27,500 nucleotides of DNA from the NCBI GenBank assembly GCA_963575745.1, contig CAUYUJ010015730.1, positions 140,001 through 167,500 of the forward strand, in the 5' to 3' direction. Both the position numbers and the translations under genes were made by a program. A model generated the notes under the pieces. The model had not been told where the DNA came from. It saw nothing but the letters and a program-made list of their open reading frames with translations, and made no database searches. Positions 1-8,268 of the stretch are shown here, piece after piece. This DNA comes from Prorocentrum cordatum. Its lineage: Eukaryota > Sar > Dinophyceae > Prorocentrales > Prorocentraceae. Numbering within the stretch: position 1 is the first letter of the stretch; every line of letters starts with the position of its first letter.

Positions 1-470
1 GTGGGGTCTGGTAGGCCTCTTGGGGCCGTCTCGGGCCCCATGGTTCAAAAAGAAGGGACACCCCCTTGGAGGCTCAAAACTAATGTTTCCAGAGCTTTTC
101 GGAGCGGTTTTGGGTCGCTCTTATTCGCTCTTGGGGCCCTCTTGGGCCCCTCTTGGGGCCCTCCTGGGCCGTCTTGGGGCCATCGTGGGGCCTCGAGAGC
201 CCATCGGAAGCGAAAAGGCGAGAAGGCAAAACACATTGATATTGCAGTGTTTTTTGAAGGAGTTTGGCCTCTTGGGGGGGGTCCTGTGAGGGCTCGGAGG
301 ACACTTGAAACCGTCTTGGGGCTGCCGTGAGGCCTCTTGGATGTGTGTCGGAGGCTGTACTGATCCAGCTTAACGTATCTTGGGCCACCTTGGAGGCCGT
401 CTTGGGCTCTCTGAGGCCCTCTTAGGGCCAACTTGGGCGATCTTGGGCGCTCCAGGGGAGGGGGTAGGGG
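1..470. repeat. Degenerate short GC-rich repeat (CTTGGGGCC family)
   Basis: The stretch is built from imperfect copies of a 10-16 bp element around CTTGGGGCC(GTC/CTC), for example at 19-31, 136-180 and 305-325. Spacing is irregular, so it is a decayed short-period repeat and not a clean satellite. It starts at or before the window edge. The same element appears in reverse complement near 13480-13660. Open frames across it are rich in G, P and W and look like repeat by-products; I see no gene. Confidence 0.6.
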
Positions 471-800
471 GAGGGATCAAGCTACCCACCCGTCCGCAAA
501 CGGCCTATCTCACTCCCACCCGCCCACCCAAAACATAAGTAACACCCGAGCCTGAGCATGTTCAGCGGTCGTTTTTGGATGGACAGCTCCTGGGAACCAA
601 AGCCGACCCCAGGCGCGCGACGCTTGCCAGGGGCGCCACGCGCGCCAGGCACCCCAAGACCTTGCCAAGGGGCCCGAGCGTGCCAGGCACGCGTGGTGCG
701 CCAGATACGCCACGTGCTCCGAGTGCGCCAGGAATGCCGCACACTCCAGCCGCGCCAGGTGCGCCACGTTCGGGGCACGTGCAGAGTGCGTCAGGTGCGC
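471..800. repeat. Degenerate GCGCCAGG/TGCGCCA short repeat
   Basis: Positions 471-595 are ordinary unassigned sequence. From about 605 to 800 the sequence is dominated by variants of GCGCCAGG and GTGCGCCA every 10-25 bases. Overlapping open frames on both strands reflect the missing stop codons in this composition; none has a recognisable domain. Confidence 0.45.
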
Positions 801-843
801 TTGCGCACGTGACAGTACACATCGGGAAACATGTCGCCCCCCG

Positions 844-1257
844 CCATCCTTGTCGAAAACTCGGAAACCAATGCCCATCATTGTGTCTGGTGGGCCTTCG
901 CACAGCAGGCCACGCGCCACCACCCCCGCCGCCCTTGTCAAAAACCACTTGGTTGTGATCGCGGGATGGCCGCGAATGATCCAGATTTAGCCGCGAGGTG
1001 CATTTTGTATTGTTTTTGTTTGTCAGGGATGGCAGCCCTGCGCGCAGTGGGGAACATGCTTACACCCTCGCCGTCCTTGTCAAAAAACAATACAAGGTGC
1101 TCGCGGGCCTCACGAACATGACTCAGGACTTTGACCCAAAGTGTACCCTGCATGACTTTTTGACAGGGATGGCTGGGGGGCGGGGCGCATCGGGTTAGCC
1201 GCGCATGTTTCAAATGTGGAGGCAGAGTGCGGCTTATATTGTTTTTAACAAGAATGG
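844..1257. repeat. Dispersed ~17-bp motif in both orientations (six copies)
   Basis: A motif close to CCATCCTTGTCAAAAAC occurs in forward orientation at 844-860, 928-945 and 1070-1087. It occurs in reverse complement at about 1012-1033, 1157-1173 and 1241-1257. The copies lie 70-130 bp apart and several could pair into hairpins. The sequences between copies are not obviously alike, so this is a cluster of short dispersed elements and not a tandem satellite. Function unknown. Confidence 0.6.
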
Positions 1258-1725
1258 TGGGGGGTGGGCCCGCATGGAGTCGGCATGGTTCCGGGTTGGC
1301 CGCCGGCCGGGTGGGGGAGGGAGTGTATATTAATAAGGAACAGTGAGAAACCCCTCCCCCGAGCAGGGAAAGGAGGGAGTTGTGGCAGAGAGAAGACAAC
1401 GTTCGGTAAACCACCTACGCCCAGAGGGCTGGTGGGATTCCAACCGTACATTTGACCCAATCGCGTGATAACACCATCGGTGTCCTATCCACCCCGCCGT
1501 TCTGTTATCCGTGCCGGGCGGGCCAGACTCCCGCTCCAGTCGGCGTCGCGTCCGCCTCACCAGAAGTTCCGCGACGCACTCCGTGGGTGCTCTGGGGGTG
1601 GCAGCGTACACCCTGCCATGAGCAGTCTGACCATGTCTTTGCTGGACCAGTGCGTGTTCCAGGGCTTCTAGAGGACAGGCGTACCCAGCGGTCGTTGAAA
1701 GTACGTGTTGTTGGTTTCCCATGTT
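1258..1725. other. Unassigned sequence, no gene recognised
   Basis: Open frames cross this stretch, the longest on the minus strand from 2625 back to 1330. Their translations show no domain I recognise, and that minus frame is continuous with an E/G/R-rich stretch produced by the (CCT)n tract at 2266-2330. I see no promoter, RNA or strong repeat here. Confidence 0.3.
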
Positions 1726-1837
1726 CCAGTCTACTTCGAAAGCGCCTTCCTGCTTCAATGACCGAGTGGCTTCACCGTTTCCGTCCTCTGCAGGGGGCGC
1801 GCGGAAGCCCAGTCTACCTTCGCCGCCTTCCTGCTTC
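1726..1837. repeat. Imperfect direct repeat, two ~30-bp copies
   Basis: Positions 1726-1756 and 1809-1837 share CCAGTCTAC followed by GCCTTCCTGCTTC with a few differences. Copy-to-copy distance is 83 bp. It looks like a decayed tandem duplication immediately upstream of the inverted repeat at 1854-1980. Confidence 0.6.
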
Positions 1838-1853
1838 GTGTTTCTACCCGCTT

Positions 1854-1980
1854 GACGAACCAACAACACACACCCATACAGGGAGCGTTCCCCAGGGTCC
1901 GACAACCAGCACCCATACCCATAGCCAGTCCTCCTCCCAACGACCCCCCTATGGGTATGGGTGTGTGCTGTTCGTTCGTC
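1854..1980. repeat. Inverted repeat with two alternative pairings
   Basis: The outer arms 1854-1879 and 1955-1980 are reverse complements at 24 of 26 positions. An inner arm at 1911-1924 (ACCCATACCCATAG) is a perfect 14-bp reverse complement of 1949-1962. The right arm can therefore pair with either left partner but not fully with both. It may be a foldback-element remnant or a structured RNA or DNA; no coding assignment is supported. Confidence 0.75.
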
Positions 1981-2260
1981 ACCGCTTCTTCTGACCGGTG
2001 GATAGCCCTTGGTCACCTCAATCGGACGCACTGCGCGGCATGGCGCGCTCCCCTTTCCGCAGGGCACCTGCGCAGGGCGCCTGGTCCGCCCAGGCGGCGG
2101 CCTGCAAGGACGAACGAGCTGCACAAACCAGCGCGCTGTACGAACGAAGGGCTGTGTGCATGAAAGCTGTGGAAATGGTCGCACGGTCAAGTTGGGGCCC
2201 ATGCAAGCCATCCTCACCCTCGAGCTGACGAGCGCTCGGCGCTGTCCTATTGAGTGTGGT
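1981..2260. other. Unassigned sequence
   Basis: GC-rich sequence with open frames on both strands and no recognised protein. It runs into the pyrimidine tract at 2261. I see nothing else in it. Confidence 0.3.
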
Positions 2261-2480
2261 CCTCCTGCTCCTCTCCTCCTCCTCCTCCTCCTCCTCCTCC
2301 TCCTCCTCCTCCTCCTCCTCCTCCTCCGTCCTCCCACCTCTCCCCCCTCCCCTTCCCCCTCCTCTTTTCTGCCGTCTCTCCCCCCCCTCCATCCCCTCCT
2401 CTCTTCCTCCTCCTCCCACCCCTCCTCCGTCCCCCCTCCTCCTCGTCCTCCTCCCACCCCTCCTCCCTTCTCCCCCCCCC
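2261..2480 (+). repeat. (CCT)n microsatellite and pyrimidine-rich tract
   Basis: Nearly pure (CCT)n spans about 2275-2326, followed by C/T-only or C/T-dominated sequence to about 2480. It ends shortly before CAAGCAGG, with a YAG at 2488-2490. It reads as poly-L, poly-S or poly-P on the plus strand and poly-E, poly-R or poly-G on the minus strand; those frames are by-products of the trinucleotide period. Confidence 0.9.
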
Positions 2481-2490
2481 TCGCAAGCAG

Positions 2491-2970
2491 GCTTTGCCTC
2501 GCAGCGCAAGCGCGCCCTTCGCAACCGCGAGGACCGGTGGGAGATCGAGAGCACGATGCTGACAGTCCAGGAGGGCCACGCGGACGCCGCGGGGACAGCC
2601 CCGCCCGCCCTGGCGCGCCAGACACCGTCCCATTCCTAGACTTGGCGACGCAGGCAAGAAATTACGCTACCGAGAGACCCTGCGGCCCGCATGCTTATTT
2701 TATATCGTGTGTGTTCATGACCTGTTTCACATCCTGCTTTCCAGAACGTTCAAACATAGTGTCACGCAAGATCTCAATGTTTGCAGCGCAGCATTGCGTG
2801 AACCTCCTCTATCCTCCTCTGCTCCCTTTTCCGTCTTTTCTGCCTTCCACCCCGCCTTGGTCATATTCATGTCAGAACTGCGTTTGTTTGGCGATGGCGC
2901 GGCTGTGCGCAGCTCTTCGATATGAAGTCCACTGTTTGCGGGCGCGCGACGGCCACGACAATCGCGCTCT
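2491..2970. other. Unassigned sequence
   Basis: A frame is open on the plus strand from about 2009 to 3271 through this part, but its central section is the (CCT)n tract and its translation matches no family I know. The AT content is higher around 2690-2790 than in the flanks. I do not call a gene. Confidence 0.3.
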
Positions 2971-3180
2971 GCGCACCATCTGTGGTATAGAGGAAGTGCC
3001 ACGCTGGCCACACCTTGCGAGCCTGCGACGGCTACGGCGCCCACACCCCCTGTGCACACCTCCTGTGGTGTCGACGAAATGCCAGCCTGTCACGCCTTGC
3101 GTCCAGGAGTCACCCCCCACGAACCCCCTCTGGTGCCTAGAACGTGCCACGCCAACTGGGCCCTGCGAGACTGGCGCGTA
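2971..3180. repeat. Weak degenerate tandem repeat (66-83 bp)
   Basis: Three related segments start near 2980, 3063 and 3129. Each has a T(G/C)TGGTGT-like start, then a GAA(G/A/C)(T)GCCA block and an ending of GCC(T)TGCG type. Similarity is low and spacing uneven, so this is tentative. Confidence 0.35.
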
Positions 3181-3242
3181 TAGAGAGACCGTTGTGAGAG
3201 GGACCATCCCCTGCGGACCCCATTGGGGTGTCTGCGCGCCCC

Positions 3243-3442
3243 TCGATATCACCGCGATAACACCTCGATAACACCTCGGTAAGAGGCTATCGAGGCGTTA
3301 TCGGATGTCATCGAGATTATGTCGGGCGTTACCGAGCTCGATGGCTCTCGATAACCTCTCGATGACACCCGATAGCACCTCGATGACATCTCGATACTGT
3401 GCTATCGAGGTGCTATCGAGGTGTTATCGAGGTGTTATCGAG
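3243..3442. repeat. Array of an 11-bp motif in four alternating blocks
   Basis: The motif CGATAACACCT (11 bp) and its variants repeat head to tail, then flip. Forward copies occupy about 3243-3279, reverse copies about 3284-3335, forward copies 3336-3396 and reverse copies 3400-3442 (for example CGAGGTGTTAT repeated exactly every 11 bp). Adjacent blocks are complementary, so large stem-loops are possible. The 11-bp period is close to one helical turn. It abuts the 35-bp array. No coding assignment. Confidence 0.85.
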
Positions 3443-3459
3443 CGGGTGCTTGTCACCGG

Positions 3460-3895
3460 CTGCCTTAAAAGTGCCACCGAAATATCCTCACCCGCTGGCT
3501 TAAAACTGCCACTGAGATATCCCCACCCGCTGGCTTAAAACTGTCACCGAAGTATCCTCACCCGCGGAAATAAAGCTGCCGCCGAAATATCATCACCCGC
3601 TGGCTTAAAACTGCCACCGACATATCCTCACCTGCTGGCTTGAAACTGCCACTGAAATATCCTCACCCGCTGCCTTAAAAGTGCCACCGAAATATCCTCA
3701 CCCGCTGGCTTAAAACTGCCACTGAGATATCCCCACCCGCTGGCTTAAAACTGTCACCGAAATATCCTCACCCGCGGAACTAAAGCTGCCGCCAAAACAT
3801 CCTCTCCCGCTGGCTTAAAACTGCCACCGAAATATCCTCACCCGCCGGCTTAAAACTGCCACTGAAATATCCTCACCCGCTGGCTTAAAATTGCT
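3460..3895. repeat. 35-bp tandem array with 210-bp higher-order period
   Basis: About twelve and a half 35-bp units begin at 3460, 3495, 3530, 3565, 3600, 3635, 3670, 3705, 3740, 3775, 3810, 3845 and 3880 (partial) with no length change. The usual unit starts CTGGCTTAAAACTGCCAC and ends ATATCCTCACCCG. Variants recur every six units: units 1 and 7 share CTGCCTTAAAAGTG, 2 and 8 share GAGATATCCCC, 3 and 9 share CTGTCACCGA, 4 and 10 share a CGGAA(A/C)TAAAGCTGCCGCC start. The array therefore grew as a 210-bp block after single units had diverged. Confidence 0.93.
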
Positions 3896-3950
3896 ATCTA
3901 ACGGCCTGGTGGTTCAGTTCAGTCTGTCTGTTTACCTCGCGAGAATCAAA

Positions 3951-3977
3951 TTACGGGCTGCGCCCGTAAAAAAAAAA
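3951..3977 (+). repeat. Perfect hairpin followed by ten A
   Basis: TTACGGGC (3951-3958) and GCCCGTAA (3962-3969) are perfect reverse complements around a 3-base loop, and positions 3968-3977 are ten consecutive A. It lies 56 bp after the end of the 35-bp array. A GC-rich stem followed by an A tract could be the 3' end of a retroposed transcript or a structural terminator-like element; neither is shown. Confidence 0.7.
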
Positions 3978-4170
3978 GTTTGAGGGGGACAGGAATAACG
4001 CAACACAAACACGAACAAACAAACAAAAAACAATGCGCTGAAACAAAAACGAAAAACTAACTTCTTCAACTTTAACCATTCTAAAACCTAACTTCAACCA
4101 CTCCAAAACCTAACTTCTACAACTTCAGCCGCCTAAAAACCGCTTGACAAAACAACACCCTCGCACTAAC
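3978..4170. repeat. A-rich stretch with degenerate ~22-30 bp repeat
   Basis: The plus strand is unusually rich in A and C and poor in G, with AAACAAACAAAAAAC-like sequence at about 4010-4035. Imperfect copies of AAAACCTAACTTC(T/A)... follow at about 4050-4130. It contrasts sharply with the GC-rich flanks. No gene. Confidence 0.5.
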
Positions 4171-4690
4171 TTCACCAACTTCCACATCTTAGGTTATGAA
4201 GGTCGGCTTGATGTGGTACCTCACCTGCAGCTGCGCAAGTTTCACTGCAGCGGTGTAAGTTCAACGCAAGTTGCAACACCGCAAGAGCAGCACAACTTCC
4301 ATACGTAGGATCTGACGGCCTGAGGTCCCGCACACCTCTCGGCCGCGCCTCCGCCCGTTCCTCCGGAGGCCCTCCGGCCTCCAGGGTACGGAGACAGCAA
4401 GGACACGGACTACCAAAGGAGCGGCACCCTTTCTTGCAAAGTCGCATGTTCTCGAGAGCAACTCATGGGAGCCGATTTTCAAATGGACGTTCGTCCTTGG
4501 AAACAGTGAACCACGGTTCTGTATAACAACGAGGGAGCATCGCGCAACAACATTCTGGCGCATGTTGTGCACATTCGAGGGGGCACATTTGCGCACCGTT
4601 GTGCACTTTTGCGCACTTTGTGTTTGGGGGAAGGCTGCAACATGATGTTACGGCACCCGTGCATGTTTTGTTAGCTGCACTGCAGCATTC
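4171..4690. other. Unassigned sequence
   Basis: Open frames of about 60-110 codons on the minus strand have no recognisable domain. Short GTTGTGCAC and TTGCGCAC motifs recur at 4562-4620. A GCTGCACTGCAGC near-palindrome sits near 4674-4686. Nothing else is supported. Confidence 0.3.
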
Positions 4691-5330
4691 GGGTCTGTGT
4701 CGGGTCTAGGGGCTCTTCCAGGCTTCTGGGGCCTGTGTCCGGGTTCATTCTGGAAGTGTTGCAGTGCAGTATTTTGTTCGCGTCGCCGTCTCGAAGGATC
4801 GGTTTCGAGGGCTCGTGAGCGTGCCCTGTACACGTTCGGGATTGGCTCGCGACGAGCCGGCCGGCGGCGGCCCCGACGCTGGCGTTCCACGTTGAACGCC
4901 GCCGGCGACCCAGAATCGGTCGACGTTTGGGCGTTGCGTAATGGAGGGGTCATAAATGGGGGGGTGTCGCGGGTGGTCCGAAAAGGTACCCAAACGGTAC
5001 CTAAACGAGCCCCCTGGGGCTCGAGAGGGGCCCGAAAGGGGCACGAAAGGGGACCGTTTCTGACCCCCCCAGTTATGACCCCCCCACTAAGCCACGCCCA
5101 AGACGTGGAACGATCTGACGTTGCGGAAACGGCCGATCGTTCAAGGTTGAACCATCCACGTCGTGTCAGGACCCAACGCCAGGGTCGGCACGACGCGAAG
5201 CTGCCAAACGTGAATCCTGGTTTCGAGAGTACGCATGGCGCGATCGTTCGTATCACGCGGCCAGTTTCACGGATTCGGGAGGCCGTGTTCATATACGTGG
5301 TTGGGTACTTGCGTACGTTGTGGGCTCCCT
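4690..5330. repeat. Decayed long palindrome (foldback-type) centred near 5014
   Basis: Clear 38-bp arms at 4928-4965 and 5063-5100 match as reverse complements at roughly 32 positions. The exact centre holds a small palindrome, CGAGCCCC-CT-GGGGCTCG (5006-5023). Beyond the arms, weaker complementarity continues, for example GTTGAAC/GTTCAA segments near 4890 and 5140 and AACGTG-type segments near 4830 and 5210. The open frames here, plus strand 4697-5803 and minus strand 5352-4648, resemble each other near the arms ('GGVINGGV' versus 'GGVITGGV'), as a palindrome predicts. It could be a MITE-like or foldback element. Confidence 0.7.
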
Positions 5331-5522
5331 GGTCGGTTTTGGACGCAGACATCTCGGGCGCTCCGACACGTTTTTCCGGGCCTTCGGCCTCAGGAGGATC
5401 ATGTCGTGCCCCCAGGGGCCCTCAAAAGAAGCGTCCCCACCCTGGATCTTCGAGGTCGCGATGTATCCATAACCACCGCCTGGGATATCAATCTTCGGGG
5501 ACCTCGGCGGGCGGCGGACACG
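5331..5522. other. Unassigned sequence before the (TGTA)n tract
   Basis: GC-rich sequence open in both directions. The translation has no recognised family. It is the boundary between the palindrome and the tetranucleotide tract. Confidence 0.3.
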
Positions 5523-7163
5523 GATGTATGTATGTATGCGTGTATGTATGTATGTATGTATGTATACATGCATGTATGTATGTGTGTATGCGTGCATGTA
5601 AGTATGTAAGCATTCATGTCTGTATGTTTACATGTAATTGTGCATACATACATACGCGTATGTACGTATGTGTGTATACATACGCGCATACATGCATGCA
5701 TGCATGTATGTATGTCTGTGTGTATGTATGTATTTGTGCACGCATGCATACATGCGTGTACATTTGTATGGTTGTGTGCATTATGTGTAGTAGGTCTGTG
5801 TAGGTGTGTATGTATGTATGTATGTTTATATGTTGGTGTGGATACAGTTAATAAATATATACCTATGTGTGTCTATGCGCGTATGTATGTAGAAATGGAT
5901 ATGTGTATGAGTGCATGTGTGCATGTATGTGTATTCGTGTGTTTGTGTGCGTAACTATGTACGTATAGTACGTATGAATGTGTATGTAGATCAAATGTAT
6001 ATGTGTACGGATATGTATGCATGTATGTGTACGTGAAAATTTCTGTGATACATATATATGTGTGATTCTATGTCTGTATGCAGCATGTGTGTACTATGTA
6101 TGTGTGTATGGTTATCTGCATTTCTGTATGCCTGTGCGTATGCAGTCTGTATGTATGTGCCCATGCGTGGATGTATGTATGTATGTATGTATGTGTATGT
6201 GTATGATTGTATGTTTGTATGCGCATGCGTGTATGTGTGCAGACATGTATGTACAATTATATGTACAAATCGATGTGTGCGTACATGGATGTGTATATGC
6301 ATATGTGTACACATATGTATGTCAGCATGTGCATTTTGATACGGGTATGTATTTATGTATGTGTGTATGGATGTGGTATGTACGTGTGTATGTATGTACG
6401 TTTGTTTGTGCGTACGTATGTGTGGATTCGTGTGTTTTTGCATGTATGTATGTACAGTAGTATGTCAATGTAAATGTGTACATAACTGTATATGTACATG
6501 TGTATGTGTATATTTGTGTGTACAGCATATGTAAATATACACGGGCAGTCGTGTATGCATGCGTGTATGCGTGTGTCGATTTGATATATACGTATGCATG
6601 CATGGTTGTATGTATGTATGTATATATGTATGCATGCATGTAGGTGTGCATGTATGCATGAACGTATGCATGTATGTCGTGCGCATGGGTGTATGCATGT
6701 ACGTGTGTAGGTGTGTATGCATGTGTGTACGTGTTTGTGTATGTATGTATGTTTGTGTGACTCTATGTATAGATGTGTGTATGTGTCCGTATGTATGCGC
6801 ATGTGTAGGTGGTTGTGTATGTGTATGGGTATGTGTATGTGTATGTGTATGGATGTGTAGGTATGTCGACGTGTGTGTATTCAAGCACGCATGCATGCAT
6901 GCATGCATGCATGCATGCATGTATGTATGTATGTATGTATGTATTTATGAATGTGTGTATGTATGTATGTATGTATGTATGCGGGCATGTATGTGTGAAT
7001 GTGTGTATGTGTATGCGTATGAATGTATGTATGAATGTATACGTGTATGTATGCATATAGGTAGATGTTTATGTATGCATGCATGCGTGTATGTATGTAT
7101 ATAAGTATACACGTTGTATGTATGTGTGTGTATGTCTGTAGGTATGTCTGTATGTATGCATGT
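5523..7163. repeat. Long degenerate (TGTA)n microsatellite
   Basis: About 1.64 kb consists of TGTA/TGTG/TGCA/TACA variants, interrupted by point changes but never by other sequence longer than a few tens of bases. A pure palindromic sub-block (GCAT)8 lies at about 6889-6920. The four-base period rotates through frames and creates spurious proteins rich in M, Y, V and C on the plus strand, and H, T, Y and I on the minus strand. Low-purity sections around 5780-6100 and 6420-6560 suggest an old tract. Confidence 0.97.
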
Positions 7164-8140
7164 GGGGGGATGCCATGTCCGCGGCCATGATGCCTGCCCA
7201 GATTTCCTGGCCCCGCTTCCCATTGCAGTACGTCCCTTGGTCCCCCCCCTCGTCCGCGCCATGCTTTGCGCAGCCCCCTCCTCGGACGCCCCTCTCCCTG
7301 GACGCCCCCGAGCCCGTCGCCTGCCCGGGGTTCTCGACGATCGATCCCCGCGGCGGTGGTGATATGCATACGCCCCCGCCTCGCACGGCCTGAGACTGCT
7401 GGTCCCCCGGGGGGCCGCGTCGGGAGCTGCGGGGGGCCAACGCCGCGGCACCGCCGCGGCGCAGCACCCCCTTCTCCCCCCCTGGTGCGGCTGCTCCGTC
7501 GTGCCCCCGCCCCCGCTCCCGCTCGTCTCCCTCGTGGTCCTGCTGCTCCTCCTCGATCTGCCTTGGCTCGCCTCGGCAGCGAGCCCCCGGGGGGGGGGGG
7601 AGGGGGGCGGGCCTTCTCAGCAGGCTCGGAAGCCCCCGGGCCTTCTGAGAGCTTCCCGAGCCTGCCTCGCAGACGCAGAATGCCTTCTCAGGAGGCGCGA
7701 GGGCTTCTGGGAAGTCCCGCCGCCCCCTGAGAAGGCCCTGGCGGCCGCTCGGGACGACCCGGGGCCCCTCCTGGAACGCCCCGTCGGCGAGGCGCGGCTG
7801 CTGGCATGCAGCCCGAGGCTGGCAAGCCGCCGAGAGCCGACGAACACGTCCGAAGTCCTCGAACCTCGAGCCCGAAGCTTCCCCCCCTCCGGCAGGGAGG
7901 AACAAAAGTGGTGGAGACCCCCTTGCTCCCCCCAAGCTCAAAGTTGGCACGCGCGGGATGAGACTGCGGTCGAAGTGCAGCTCATCAGACCCACCGTCGA
8001 CTTTGAACATTGGGGGGAGGGGGAGGCGTTGACCGATGAATGTGGCATGCGTGCTCGCTGTTTTCCTTCGATGCCTGTTGCTCGCCGCCTGTCGATGAGG
8101 GGGGGGGCGCAAGCTCTTTTCCATCCTGCAGGCAGCCCGT
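7164..8140. other. GC-rich sequence upstream of the RT fragment, with short inverted repeats
   Basis: The RT reading frame is open without a stop from about 7501, but the translated 7501-8140 part has no endonuclease or other domain I can recognise. A nested inverted-repeat cluster lies at 7608-7740: GGGCCTTCTCAG (7609-7620) against the CCTGAGAAGGCCC block (7726-7738), and GCAGGCTCGGAAGC against GCTTCCCGAGCCTGC (7620-7660). Very long open frames on the minus strand here also lack a recognisable domain. Confidence 0.35.
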
Positions 8141-8143
8141 CTC

Positions 8144-8258
8144 ATCCTCCTCCTCCTCCTCCTCCACCACCTCCACCTCCCCTTCCTCCTCCTCCTCCTC
8201 CTCCGTTCCTCCTCCTCCTCCTCCTCCTCCTCCTCCTCCTCCTCCTCCTTCTCCTCAG
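8144..8258 (+). repeat. (CCT)n microsatellite ending in an acceptor-like CAG
   Basis: Nearly pure CCT/CTC, interrupted by CCA near 8164-8178, runs to CTTCTCCTCAG at 8248-8258. It joins directly to the 5' edge of the RT-coding fragment. Its trinucleotide period keeps the RT frame open as poly-P and poly-L, so the upstream frame should not be taken as the real N-terminus. Confidence 0.9.
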
Positions 8259-8268
8259 CGGAGGCCAG

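Noticed and set aside
1330-2625. 431-codon minus-strand open frame
   Set aside because: It depends on the reverse of the CCT tract and on the inverted repeat at 1854-1980; no known motif.
2009-3271. 420-codon plus-strand open frame
   Set aside because: Its middle is poly-Leu/Pro from (CCT)n, the rest shows no domain, and its end runs into the 11-bp array.
3460-3895. CRISPR array (35-bp repeats)
   Set aside because: Units are contiguous with no unique spacers, and the context is a eukaryotic repeat-rich genome with no cas genes.
3905-3970. tRNA or tRNA-derived SINE (GGTTCAGTTC resembles a B box)
   Set aside because: No A box at the right distance and no cloverleaf could be drawn; the resemblance is a short chance match.
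4697-5803. 368-codon plus-strand open frame
   Set aside because: The first part is the palindrome, with a similar frame on the other strand, and the last part is the TGTA tract; no domain seen.
5523-7160. Long open frames rich in M, Y, V, C (plus) or H, T, I, Y (minus)
   Set aside because: They are direct translations of the (TGTA)n tract. A four-base period rotates through all frames without stops, so openness is not evidence of coding.
7501-7600. Signal-peptide-like Leu/Val-rich start of the RT open frame
   Set aside because: It is C/T-rich sequence far upstream of the RT domain. A secreted RT makes no sense, and the CCT tract in between makes continuity of this frame uninformative.
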